Shown in pieces: positions 1-8,406 of a stretch of DNA of 37,955 bases. The position numbers were made by a program, and so were the translations under genes. The stretch is from an uncultured Clostridia bacterium (GTDB lineage Bacteria > Bacillota > Clostridia > UBA1381), in the NCBI GenBank assembly GCA_947628515.1, contig CANRAG010000012.1, positions 1 to 37,955 of the forward strand, in the 5' to 3' direction. Each line of letters opens with the position of its first letter. Position 1 is the first letter of the stretch. Under the pieces are notes generated by a model that saw only the letters and a list, made by a program, of their open reading frames with translations, made no database searches and was not told the origin of the DNA.

Positions 1-57
1 AAAACCGAATAAGTCTCCGCATTATCGATTTTATCAACTCACTACGGTAAAATCACT

Positions 58-131
58 TGCAATCCATATTCGTAAACACCGCGATATTGATAATATACCG
101 CGTTTGGAATATGGATTGCATCGATTTTTTT
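58..131 (+). terminator. Long hairpin followed by a T-run; possible terminator
   Basis: Positions 58-71 and 107-120 form a perfect 14-bp inverted repeat, and the interior (about 72-106) pairs further with bulges, giving one long imperfect stem. Seven T residues follow at 125-131 on the + strand, so it could terminate a + strand gene lying left of the window. On the - strand, where the pectate lyase ends at 157, only a weak T-stretch follows, so it may act in both directions or be a dispersed palindromic repeat. The rest of 1-156 holds no gene that I can see. Confidence 0.5.
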
Positions 132-156
132 CATTGTGAGTCTGCTATGCTTTTTC

Positions 157-3100
157 TTACTCAACGGTTTTCGCTTCACAAACGGGGCTCATGCCGTCTA
201 TGCTGTCCCATAGCATAACAACGATCCTGTCAGTCTCCTTTTCGACCCCGAATTCGACATCATCACCCTCGTACCTGTCAAAAGAGACTTTCACAAGCGC
301 GTCGTCTTTATATTCCGCACATACAATTGTCCCGTCGCCGCAGCCCACCGGACTGACGGTTACGGTACCGCCGTCGTCAGAGCGACGCGCATCTATACGC
401 GCTTTATCAATAGGCTGCTCCGTAGGCGGCGCGGCGATTGGGATTACGTCCATGCCGCTTATATATCCGCCGTATTGTTTATTGCCTTTGTTTATCTCAA
501 TATCGAGCATCCCGTCTGAAACTTCCGTTTCTGTTTCGTATACCGCCGGACCGGTTGAGAATAGATTTCCGGACGAAACGCCCTCCACGGAATAGTTAAC
601 ACCAAAGCCCTCATTCCAGCTGCCGTAATAAATTATCACCTTATAACTTCCGTTGGGTATATTAGCCTTGAACGCCGTCACGCCGTTAATCTGGTCATTA
701 TACAAATTTTCCATGCCGGACGGAATATTGCCCGGCGCGCGGCTCATGCCGCCCTGTGCCGCGCTCGCAAAACCGAACTCCGTTTCCCCCGAATAAATCA
801 TCGAGGATGTAACGGCAATATACCCTTCCTGCACCGCGCCGTCGCCGAAATCGAAGTGATACGGAAGCGTCGGGAGCGGCTCTATGTCGATGCCGCTGAT
901 ATAACCGCCGTATTGCTTACCGCCCTTGTTTATGCTTACGTCAAGCGAGCCGTCGGCAATCTCAACCTTTACCCTGTGCGCCGCCGCCGATGTAGAAAAC
1001 AGATTGCCCGAAACAATGCCCTCTACAGTGTAGCTCGTGCCGAATCCCTCATTCCAGCTGCCGTAATGAATTGTCACAATATATTTCCCGTTCGGCACAT
1101 CTGCCCTAAAATTTGAAATACCGCTTAATTGGTCGTTATACAGGTTTTCCATGCCGGACGGAATATCGCCCGGCGCGCGCGTCATCGGGTCATAAACGCC
1201 GTCTATATAGCCGTAGCGCGTCATAAGCGAGTACACCGTCGATGAGGTGACGGCGGTATAGCCATCCTGAACCGCGCCGTCGCCGAAATCGAAGTGATAT
1301 ATCGGGTCGGGAGTGTCGGTTACGATTTCAAGCCCGTTTATATATCCTCCGTATGGTTTATCTCCCTTTTTTATCTCCACATCGAGAACGCCGTCGGTAA
1401 TCTCGACCTCCGCCGCGTACTGTGCCGCCGCCGTTGACGCGAGATTTCCGGATGAAACGCCCTCGACGGTATAGTTCACGCCGAAATCCTTGTTCCAGCT
1501 TCCGTAGTGGATTATAACGGTATATACGCCGTTAGGAACCTCCGCTCTGAATTTTGTATCGCCCAGAACCTGGTCGTCATACAAGTTTTCGTATCCGGCG
1601 GCAATACTGCCCGGAGCGCGTGCCATATCGCCGGGGTTTCCTCCCTCAAAGCCGAAGCTGCTTTCAGCGGAATATTTTGTCGCCGCAGTAACCTTCGTAT
1701 AGCCGTTCTGAACCGCGCCGCCGCCGAAATCGAATTTCTTCGGCAGCGCCGGCACCGTTACGGTAAAACCGCGCCTTATCGTAAAATCACCGACGGTCAC
1801 GCTCGCCGTAAGCGTCACCGCCTCATTTGCGCTGTCGGGACGTATCACATCTTTTATTTTATTTCCGCTTATAATGACAGCCGACGAACTGCTGCTCCAT
1901 ATTATCGGAGAACCGTGTAACGCGCCCGTCTGCGGGAGCGTCAAATCTCCGGCTGTCTTTATGACTGTCGGAAAAAGCGTTATCGCGTCAGCATCAGCCT
2001 TAGCTTTGGCGTAGTCCTCGCCCAAATCGACCGTGGTAGGCGATACGGTAACAACACCGGCGGGAAACGCGTTAACGGTCAAATCATTTATATAATACTC
2101 TATATTATTATATCCGCCGTTAAGATAATCGCCCTTCGCGTCGGCGGCGTTATTCGGATTAAGTCCGCGCGCAAGCTCCCATTCGTCGCTCATACCGTCG
2201 TTGTCCGTATCTGTTATGGTTTTTTCCGTGACCGCGCCCGGGTAATATGAATTATAATCACAGTACTCTATACCGTACTTACTGATAGCGTCCTTTACCG
2301 CGCTGTCAGTTACGGTGGAAAAATCGCGTCCGCCGGTGAGCGAGCCCGTGCCGGTGCGCGTCTCATAAAGCACCTGCGCGTCTATTTTCGTGCGAGTGTC
2401 GTCCGCGCCGAAATCATAGCCGCTTTTCGAATTATCAGCCGGATTTATTGACGCGCCCGCGTATGACACGACATTTTCAAACGCGGTATCCGCCGTCTCC
2501 GGCGTTCTTGCCATTGACACGTCCGCGCCCGTTGACGCTTTTATCGGGAAATACGAGTCAACGCGGTAGTCGGCTTCCGCGCCGTGGCTGCCGTAGCTTA
2601 TGCCGCCGTTCCAGTTGTTCGCGTTTACCGCGTCCAGATACGGCGCGCCGTCGGGCTTCATGATTTTATTTCCCGTAAGATAAAACCTGAACAGCTCATA
2701 ATGCGAACCGCTCGACAGATTTATAAACCTCTGACCGCCCTTGGTAGACGGGCCCATTTTAAGGTAATTCCCCACGTAATTCAAGTGTCCCATCGAGCCG
2801 TATGCGGTCTGGTAGCCCCAATCGTAAATCACGTTATTCACAAAATCCATAGGATTTGAGCCGCTCACCTTACCCCGGAAATTGCGCGAGAGCGAGTGGC
2901 ACAGCAGATTGTGGTGCCATGAGTTGTTTGACGCGCCGAACATCACGCCGAAGCCGTGCGCGCCCTTGGAATGGTACGACACACAGTTTGACGGGCCCAC
3001 AATCGTGTACTGAACCGTCTGGTTGCTCGCCGAATAAAGGCCGAATTGCTCATCGTTTGCCCAGCCTATGGAGCAATGATCTATTATGGAATTCGAGCCT

Positions 3101-3546
3101 TTCGAGCCGCCCCACGCGTCATAATCCGACTCTGCGCCCTTTTCTCCGGGACGCGAAGAAATAAATCGCGCGATAATATTATCGCCGCCGAAAGCGAATT
3201 TCCCGCCTCTGAGCGTTATGCCTCTGCCGCCGGGAGCGGTCTGTCCCGCTACGGTTACGTTTCCGGCGCAGGAAATATCGGATTTTAAATTTATTGTGCC
3301 GCCCACGTCGAACACGACTATCCTTCCCGTGTGCGATACCGCGTCGCGAAGCGAACCCGCGCCGCTGTCGTTTAAGTTCGTAACGTGAACGACCGTGCCG
3401 CCGCGCCCGCCCGTGGCGTACATGCCCCCGCCCTCAGCGCCGGGAAACGCGGGAACCGCTTCCGCGGCATTCGCGGTTTTCAGTCTTAGCGGCGCGGCGG
3501 ATACAAGAATTAGCAGCGCGAGCGAAAACGAAATTAATCTTCTCAT
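157..3546 (-). CDS. Secreted multidomain pectate lyase (PL1-like) with three tandem beta-sandwich modules
   Basis: Probably an extracellular enzyme cleaving polygalacturonate by beta-elimination. The preferred ATG at 3546 (1129 aa) follows a GGAGG site; an upstream in-frame ATG at 3597 lacks one. Residues 1-28 are a signal peptide. About 30-440 match bacterial PL1-type pectate lyases: an AFPGAEGGG start, GRGG, the VTNLNDSGAGSLR region and a right-handed beta-helix pattern (SIIDHCSIGWA, NSWHHNLL). Around 440-485 is an Asp-rich DTDNDGMSDEWE segment, a likely Ca-binding dockerin/TSP3-like motif often found at the end of such lyases. About 500-600 looks Ig-like. Three repeats of about 145 aa start near 603, 748 and 895 (FDFG.GAVQ.GY, MENLYNDQ, YGSWNEGFG), resembling the galactose-binding-like domain of rhamnogalacturonan-active enzymes. 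The last 85 aa (VMLWDSIDGMSPV) resemble a small C-terminal domain of clostridial carbohydrate enzymes. It is divergent from a rhamnogalacturonan lyase gene. The exact PL subfamily is not certain. Confidence 0.88.
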   Translation of the reverse strand: MRRLISFSLALLILVSAAPLRLKTANAAEAVPAFPGAEGGGMYATGGRGGTVVHVTNLNDSGAGSLRDAVSHTGRIVVFDVGGTINLKSDISCAGNVTVAGQTAPGGRGITLRGGKFAFGGDNIIARFISSRPGEKGAESDYDAWGGSKGSNSIIDHCSIGWANDEQFGLYSASNQTVQYTIVGPSNCVSYHSKGAHGFGVMFGASNNSWHHNLLCHSLSRNFRGKVSGSNPMDFVNNVIYDWGYQTAYGSMGHLNYVGNYLKMGPSTKGGQRFINLSSGSHYELFRFYLTGNKIMKPDGAPYLDAVNANNWNGGISYGSHGAEADYRVDSYFPIKASTGADVSMARTPETADTAFENVVSYAGASINPADNSKSGYDFGADDTRTKIDAQVLYETRTGTGSLTGGRDFSTVTDSAVKDAISKYGIEYCDYNSYYPGAVTEKTITDTDNDGMSDEWELARGLNPNNAADAKGDYLNGGYNNIEYYINDLTVNAFPAGVVTVSPTTVDLGEDYAKAKADADAITLFPTVIKTAGDLTLPQTGALHGSPIIWSSSSSAVIISGNKIKDVIRPDSANEAVTLTASVTVGDFTIRRGFTVTVPALPKKFDFGGGAVQNGYTKVTAATKYSAESSFGFEGGNPGDMARAPGSIAAGYENLYDDQVLGDTKFRAEVPNGVYTVIIHYGSWNKDFGVNYTVEGVSSGNLASTAAAQYAAEVEITDGVLDVEIKKGDKPYGGYINGLEIVTDTPDPIYHFDFGDGAVQDGYTAVTSSTVYSLMTRYGYIDGVYDPMTRAPGDIPSGMENLYNDQLSGISNFRADVPNGKYIVTIHYGSWNEGFGTSYTVEGIVSGNLFSTSAAAHRVKVEIADGSLDVSINKGGKQYGGYISGIDIEPLPTLPYHFDFGDGAVQEGYIAVTSSMIYSGETEFGFASAAQGGMSRAPGNIPSGMENLYNDQINGVTAFKANIPNGSYKVIIYYGSWNEGFGVNYSVEGVSSGNLFSTGPAVYETETEVSDGMLDIEINKGNKQYGGYISGMDVIPIAAPPTEQPIDKARIDARRSDDGGTVTVSPVGCGDGTIVCAEYKDDALVKVSFDRYEGDDVEFGVEKETDRIVVMLWDSIDGMSPVCEAKTVE

Positions 3547-3605
3547 CGTTAAACCTCCGTAACAGTTATATATTATTATATTAACACAGAAAACCATTTT
3601 AGTAA

Positions 3606-3640
3606 ATAGTAAAAATATATAAATGGTATATTTTTACTAT
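3606..3640. promoter_or_regulatory. Perfect 14-bp inverted repeat; candidate operator between divergent pectinase genes
   Basis: Positions 3606-3619 and 3627-3640 are exact reverse complements with a 7-bp spacer. The site lies upstream of both genes: about 26-60 bp upstream of a TATAAT-like -10 for the pectate lyase (3580-3575, - strand, no clear -35), and about 58 bp upstream of the PL11 -35 box. There is no T-run or adjacent gene end, so a protein-binding site fits better than a terminator. The binding regulator is unknown. Confidence 0.5.
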
Positions 3641-3697
3641 ATTATCCCTCGCTTGCTTGTATTTAATAAAATCCTCATTTGTTTTCCTCTTAAGCTC

Positions 3698-3726
3698 TTG
3701 ATTTTTCATGATATAAATGATAGAAT
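3698..3726 (+). promoter_or_regulatory. Sigma-A-like promoter of the PL11 lyase gene
   Basis: The -35 box TTGATT (3698-3703) and -10 box TAGAAT (3721-3726) are separated by 17 bp. The predicted start near 3733 leaves a short leader with an AAAGGAGG ribosome binding site (3738-3745) just before the ATG at 3754. Confidence 0.6.
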
Positions 3727-3753
3727 AAATTATATGCAAAGGAGGGATTTCAA

Positions 3754-6666
3754 ATGAAAACCAGAGTAATTTCAATAGCGGCCGCGGCGGCAATGCTTTT
3801 GCAGCTTACGGCGCTTGCGGCGGACGAAAAGCCCGCCGTGGGAACAAGTCTTTATGTGGGCGGCATGGCGGAAACGGCGGCTGAAACACAGGCGCTGATT
3901 GACGCGCGGGATGACATACAGAGATTTTCCGAAAACCTCGACCGCGGCGTCATCGCCGTTATGGGCGAGGGATACGGCTTTATCTCCTGGCGCTGGCAGG
4001 GCTATGAGTCGCTTGACGTAAAGTATAACCTTTACAAGAACGGAAAGCTTGTGAACTCGGAGCCTATGTCCGTTACAAACTATACGGACGTCAGCGCAAA
4101 ACCGGGCGACAAATACGCCGTCGCCGCCGTCAGTAACGGCGCGGAGGGCGAAAAGAGCGCCGAAGCCGTAATGCAGTCGGATAACTACCTTGAAGTTAAG
4201 CTCGAAACGCCGCCGGCAAATTCAATAAACGGCGAGGACTATACATATTTCCCCGGCGACGCTTCAACAGCGGATTTGGACGGGGACGGCGAGCTTGAAA
4301 TAATTCTTAAATGGGATCCGTCGATTACCCATGACGCGGCACAGGCGGGATATACGGGCGAATGTATAATCGACGCCTATAAGCTTGACGGCACCAGACT
4401 ATGGCGCGTAAACATGGGCAGAAATATCCGTTCCGGCGCGCACGATACGCAGTTTATGGTATATGATTTTGACGGCGACGGAAAAGCGGAAATGATGTGC
4501 CGAACAGCCGACGGCGCGGTTGCGGGCGACGGCACGGTAATAGGCGACGCGGACGCGGACTATGCAAAGGAAAACAACGGCAAGAACCTGACCGGCCCGC
4601 TCTATTTAACCGCGTTTAACGGAGAGGACGGAACAATTATCGATACCGTTCCCTACGACCCGCAGTCATACGGCGACGGCTATGACATATCTGACTGGGG
4701 CGACACCAACGGAAACCGCTCCGAGCGGTATCTCGCGGGCATAGGCTCGTTTGACGGCGACAAGGTGTCGGCGGTGTTCTGCCGTGGCTATTACACAGGC
4801 CCGGAAGGCCCGCTCGGCGGAAGAATTGTTATAGGCGCGTGGACTATTGACGGCGGAAAGCTCAAAGAGGAATGGCGCTTTGACAGCAAGGAGCTCGACA
4901 ACATCTTTATCGGTCAGGGCAATCACTCCCTTTCGCTTGCGGATGTGGACTATGACGGCAAGGACGAAATCATCTACGGCTCGTGCGCAATCGACCACGA
5001 CGGAACGCCGATGTACTCGACCGGTTTGGGACACGGCGACGCGCAGCACGTTGCGGACCTTGACCCGAAAAGACCGGGACTTGAGGTGTATTCCTGCCAT
5101 GAGGATAAAAACGCAAAATACAGCTATGAAATGCGCGACGCCCGCACGGGCGAAATCCTCTACGGCGGCTTGCAGATGGGAATAGACAACGGCAGAGGTA
5201 CGGCGGACGATATTGACCCGAACTATCCCGGCTCGGAAGGGTGGTCGGCGGCGGGCGTGCTGACAGCGGCGGACGGAACGGTAATTTCAACCACCTATTC
5301 CATGGCCGCCAACTTCCTCGCATGGTGGGACGGCGACCTCGGCCGCGAAATACAGAACGACACCTACATCCAGAAATGGAACGCCGAAAAGGATATGTCG
5401 GAAACGATCTTCACAGCAGGCGGATGCACGTCAATAAACGGCACAAAGTCAACTCCGTGTCTTACGGCGGATATACTCGGCGACTGGAGAGAGGAAACAA
5501 TATATCCCGTAAGAGACGGGAGCGCGCTCAGGATATACACGAGCACCATTCCCACAGGTTACAGAATACCGTCGCTTCTTTCGGATACACAGTACCGCAA
5601 CCACGTGGCGCTTCAAAACACCTGCTATAATCAGCCCACACACGTAAGCTACCTGTTGGGTTATGATACAAAGGAGATCCCCGTTCCCCGTATTTATGTA
5701 AATCAAAACGGCGTGAAGCTCACCAATCCCGACCTGGCAAAGAAGGCATGGGATATATCCGATCTCTACTTTGGCGAAAAGGTGGAGCTTGCCATAGATT
5801 GCCCGACGGCGCTTATAAACGGTAAACCGGTAAGAATAGACAATGACGATACAGGCGTCGTCCCCTATCTTTCACCGACAGATAACACGCTTGTACCCAT
5901 ACGCTTTATTTCAGAGGCGTTCGGCGCGGATGTTGATTGGAACAACGATACGCGCCGGATAACGGTAAAGAACGGCGCGGATACGCTTATATTCAATATT
6001 GACGACAGGACATACACATTAAACGGCAATGTCATGGAAATGGAGACGGCTCCCGTTATCGTAGGGGATATAGCAATGGTTCCGCTCCGCGCCGCGGCGG
6101 AAGGACTGGGACTTAACGTGTATTGGAACGACGGTCTTATCACGATAAGCGACGCAAAGCAGACTATAAATCCGTCGGACGCGGCCGCGCGGTTTGACGC
6201 GATAAAGGCCGCGCCGATTCCCGAAAGAATAGTGCCCACGGTTATAAACAGCGGCGAGCGTTTCTATCCCAATCAGCTCGACGTATACGGCGTAAGCTCA
6301 AGCGGAACCGACGGCAACCTTGACACAAACTCCGTTGACCTCGACCTTGCGACGCGCTGGTCCGCAAACGGTCCTAACACGCTTACTCTTGACCTCGGCA
6401 GCGAAAAGACGGTCACGGGCGTAGCGATAGCAATGTGGAAGGGCGCGGAGCGCGAATATCCGTTCCTCATCGAGTATTCAACCGACGGCGAGAACTGGGA
6501 AACGGCTCTGCCCAAAACGAAGAACAGCGTGACGACGGAAGCGTTTGAAGAATACCCGTTTCCGACAGCGGTTACGGCGCGCTATATCCGCTATAACGGC
6601 GACGGCGACACAGTGGAAGGCAAAAATTACTGCCATGTAAGCGAATTTGCCATACTGGGCGAATAA
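3754..6666 (+). CDS. Secreted rhamnogalacturonan lyase, PL11 family, with copper-amine-oxidase-N-like and F5/8C domains
   Basis: A 970-aa protein with a signal peptide (about 1-22, cut near ALA/ADEK). Residues about 50-660 match PL11 rhamnogalacturonan lyases such as Bacillus YesW/YesX: NLDRGVIAV, a YGFISWRWQGYE stretch, and repeated D.DGDG Ca-binding loops typical of the eight-bladed propeller. PL11 enzymes cleave the alternating rhamnose-galacturonate backbone of rhamnogalacturonan I. About 680-800 is a copper-amine-oxidase N-terminal-like domain (LVPIRFISEAFGADVDW, MVPLRAAAEGLG), in clostridia usually a surface or wall module and not an oxidase. About 830-970 is a discoidin/F5-8C (CBM32-like) fold (LDLATRWSANG, YIRYNGDGD), probably binding sugar. 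An AAAGGAGG site precedes the ATG. The divergent pectate lyase would attack homogalacturonan, so the pair is complementary on pectin. Confidence 0.93.
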   Translation: MKTRVISIAAAAAMLLQLTALAADEKPAVGTSLYVGGMAETAAETQALIDARDDIQRFSENLDRGVIAVMGEGYGFISWRWQGYESLDVKYNLYKNGKLVNSEPMSVTNYTDVSAKPGDKYAVAAVSNGAEGEKSAEAVMQSDNYLEVKLETPPANSINGEDYTYFPGDASTADLDGDGELEIILKWDPSITHDAAQAGYTGECIIDAYKLDGTRLWRVNMGRNIRSGAHDTQFMVYDFDGDGKAEMMCRTADGAVAGDGTVIGDADADYAKENNGKNLTGPLYLTAFNGEDGTIIDTVPYDPQSYGDGYDISDWGDTNGNRSERYLAGIGSFDGDKVSAVFCRGYYTGPEGPLGGRIVIGAWTIDGGKLKEEWRFDSKELDNIFIGQGNHSLSLADVDYDGKDEIIYGSCAIDHDGTPMYSTGLGHGDAQHVADLDPKRPGLEVYSCHEDKNAKYSYEMRDARTGEILYGGLQMGIDNGRGTADDIDPNYPGSEGWSAAGVLTAADGTVISTTYSMAANFLAWWDGDLGREIQNDTYIQKWNAEKDMSETIFTAGGCTSINGTKSTPCLTADILGDWREETIYPVRDGSALRIYTSTIPTGYRIPSLLSDTQYRNHVALQNTCYNQPTHVSYLLGYDTKEIPVPRIYVNQNGVKLTNPDLAKKAWDISDLYFGEKVELAIDCPTALINGKPVRIDNDDTGVVPYLSPTDNTLVPIRFISEAFGADVDWNNDTRRITVKNGADTLIFNIDDRTYTLNGNVMEMETAPVIVGDIAMVPLRAAAEGLGLNVYWNDGLITISDAKQTINPSDAAARFDAIKAAPIPERIVPTVINSGERFYPNQLDVYGVSSSGTDGNLDTNSVDLDLATRWSANGPNTLTLDLGSEKTVTGVAIAMWKGAEREYPFLIEYSTDGENWETALPKTKNSVTTEAFEEYPFPTAVTARYIRYNGDGDTVEGKNYCHVSEFAILGE

Positions 6667-6679
6667 AATTTAACATTGT

Positions 6680-6717
6680 AAAATACCGTCGGAAACCGCG
6701 TTTCCGACGGTATTTTT
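6680..6717 (+). terminator. Rho-independent terminator of the PL11 gene
   Basis: A perfect 16-bp stem (6680-6695 with 6701-6716) and a 5-nt loop begin 13 bp after the stop codon and end in a T-run. The A-run at the foot of the stem could let it work on the opposite strand too. Confidence 0.9.
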
Positions 6718-6791
6718 AATAAATGAATTTTAATAAAAAAAATAATTCCCGTGCAGACTAATAGCAATAAAAATGAAAGGAAGCATTATTT

Positions 6792-7493
6792 ATGGACTAT
6801 TTAAAAATTGCGATTTCCAGCCTTGCCTCCATTCTGCTGCTGTTTATAAGCGCGAAAATTATAGGAAACAAGCAAATGTCGCAGCTCAATATGTTCGACT
6901 ATATTAACGGTATAACCATAGGCTCCATAGCCGCCGATATGGCAATTCATTTGGACAATAACGTGTTCTATCCCGTTATAGCAATAGCGGTATACACCGC
7001 CGTAATAGCCATTATCGGGATCGTAAGCGCGAAAAGCGTTGCGGCGAGGCGGGTACTCTCCGGCAAATCGCTTATGCTTATGGACAAGGGCAAGCTGTTT
7101 TACGGCAACTTTAAAACGGCTAAAATAGACCTCAACGAATTTCTTACTCAATGCCGTATTAACGGGTTCTTTAACCCCGATGATATTCAAACGGCCGTGC
7201 TCGAACAGAACGGTATGATTTCATTCATGCCTAAAGCCGACACGCGTCCGGCAAACCCGAAGGACCTGGGCATAAAGCCGCTTACGGAACGCCCTTACCT
7301 CTGCATAGTATCTGACGGCCGCGTGCTCTATACAAATCTTAAAGCCTCCGGCATATCCTATGAAAAGCTGCAAAAGGAGCTGCAAAACAACGATATCAAA
7401 CAAAAGGATGTGTTCGCCGCCATGACGGACGGAACAAAAATAAGCTTCTTCACCAAGGGCGAAGAAGCTCCCAAAAATGACTTTTCCGAATAA
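6792..7493 (+). CDS. DUF421 (YetF/YrbG-type) membrane protein
   Basis: A 233-aa protein with two to three N-terminal membrane segments (about 5-85) and a cytoplasmic C-terminal domain. The opening pattern (ISAKIIGNKQMSQLNMFDYI, then IAADMA) and a later GK.LMLMDKGK..Y.NFK region are characteristic of DUF421 proteins such as Bacillus YetF and YrbG. Family functions are poorly defined; some members are linked to spore or envelope physiology. The ATG follows an AAAGGAAG site. It stands alone between a strong terminator and a convergent gene, and I see no clear promoter in 6718-6790. The last 25 residues are charged and variable. Confidence 0.85.
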   Translation: MDYLKIAISSLASILLLFISAKIIGNKQMSQLNMFDYINGITIGSIAADMAIHLDNNVFYPVIAIAVYTAVIAIIGIVSAKSVAARRVLSGKSLMLMDKGKLFYGNFKTAKIDLNEFLTQCRINGFFNPDDIQTAVLEQNGMISFMPKADTRPANPKDLGIKPLTERPYLCIVSDGRVLYTNLKASGISYEKLQKELQNNDIKQKDVFAAMTDGTKISFFTKGEEAPKNDFSE

Positions 7494-7510
7494 AGCCCGC
7501 GAGGGCTTTA
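7491..7510. terminator. Hairpin at the meeting point of convergent genes
   Basis: An 8-bp perfect stem (7491-7498 with 7503-7510) with a 4-nt loop includes the stop codon of the DUF421 gene and ends 3 bp before the stop of the convergent gene. There is no T-run on either side, so it is a weak candidate for a bidirectional terminator or 3'-end stabiliser. Confidence 0.4.
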
Positions 7511-7513
7511 TCC

Positions 7514-8392
7514 CTACATAGACATTCTTAAAATCATCCGCATAAAAACCATAAAGATGAAAATACATATCATCATCACATACATCGTCTTTGACGCTGA
7601 CTTTGTGTACCACACCGCGCGCAGTACCTCATAGGTCAAAAGCACCGTTCCCACCATACCGCATATCAGCAGCAGGCTAAGCGTGCTTACGGAAAACAAT
7701 CCGAGAAATATTCCCACAATGCCCACTACCGTCATCGGTATCGCCACGAACGCGAAGCGCTTCACGAAATCCCAATACGGAGTAAATTGTTTAAATATCC
7801 ACTTGTTTACTATATAAAAGATACCCGAATACAGGAAGAACACTATAAATCCGGTTACAGCGCCGGATAGAGCCGAAACCAGCCAGCCCAAAAGCACATT
7901 GTAACCCTCCATGCCCTTAAAGCCTGCGAGGTTACCTAAGAAGCTGAACGGGCCTCTCGCGGCGCCGGTAATTATCGAGTACGCGCACAGACCGCCCACC
8001 ACTCCTTCTATAATTACAAACACCATGATTTCCGCTATACCCATCCGACCCGGATTCATTAATGTGTCCACGGGTGATTTTATAAACGCTTTAAAAAGCC
8101 GCCAGACATTTATAAACAAATTCTTTGACGTTTCCCGATTTATACCGCCGGTAAACGCGCCGTTTCCCGACCGGCTGCTTCGCTTTTCCGCCTTTTGCCG
8201 CTGTTTTTCCCGCTTGGCCTTTTCCTTCGCCTGCGCCTTCTGCGCTTTCGCCTCCTGCTTTACTTCCTTTTTGGTTTTGGGTCGGTTTTCGCTCTCGTTT
8301 TTTTCGCGTTCGAGACGCTTTGCAACGCTTAGCGCGCAGTTGCACTTCTCGCCCTTTTCCAGCTGTTTACCGCAATAAATACACTCTCTCAT
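7514..8392 (-). CDS. Zinc-ribbon plus Yip1-like multi-pass membrane protein
   Basis: A 292-aa protein in three parts. The N-terminus has a small zinc-ribbon-like motif (CIYCGK then CNC). Residues about 25-85 are a highly charged Lys/Glu/Ala-rich linker, probably helical. About 110-290 hold five to six membrane segments; the LFKAFIKSPVDTLMNPG start and general layout resemble Yip1/DUF1282 proteins. Function is unknown. It begins 14 bp after the GT-C-like gene and is the last gene of the leftward SNF2 group. It is presumably a small integral membrane factor of trafficking or envelope type, but this is inference from fold similarity only. Confidence 0.6.
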   Translation of the reverse strand: MRECIYCGKQLEKGEKCNCALSVAKRLEREKNESENRPKTKKEVKQEAKAQKAQAKEKAKREKQRQKAEKRSSRSGNGAFTGGINRETSKNLFINVWRLFKAFIKSPVDTLMNPGRMGIAEIMVFVIIEGVVGGLCAYSIITGAARGPFSFLGNLAGFKGMEGYNVLLGWLVSALSGAVTGFIVFFLYSGIFYIVNKWIFKQFTPYWDFVKRFAFVAIPMTVVGIVGIFLGLFSVSTLSLLLICGMVGTVLLTYEVLRAVWYTKSASKTMYVMMICIFIFMVFMRMILRMSM

Positions 8393-8406
8393 CTCTGTAT
8401 CACTCC

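Noticed and set aside
191-3288. Several open frames of 70-140 codons opposite the pectate lyase gene
   Set aside because: They lie wholly inside a clear coding gene on the other strand, lack ribosome sites and show no family features; GC-rich codon bias creates them.
3599-3793. A 64-codon - strand frame in the divergent intergenic region
   Set aside because: It overlaps the start of the PL11 gene and the palindrome, has low-complexity AT-rich content and no family resemblance.
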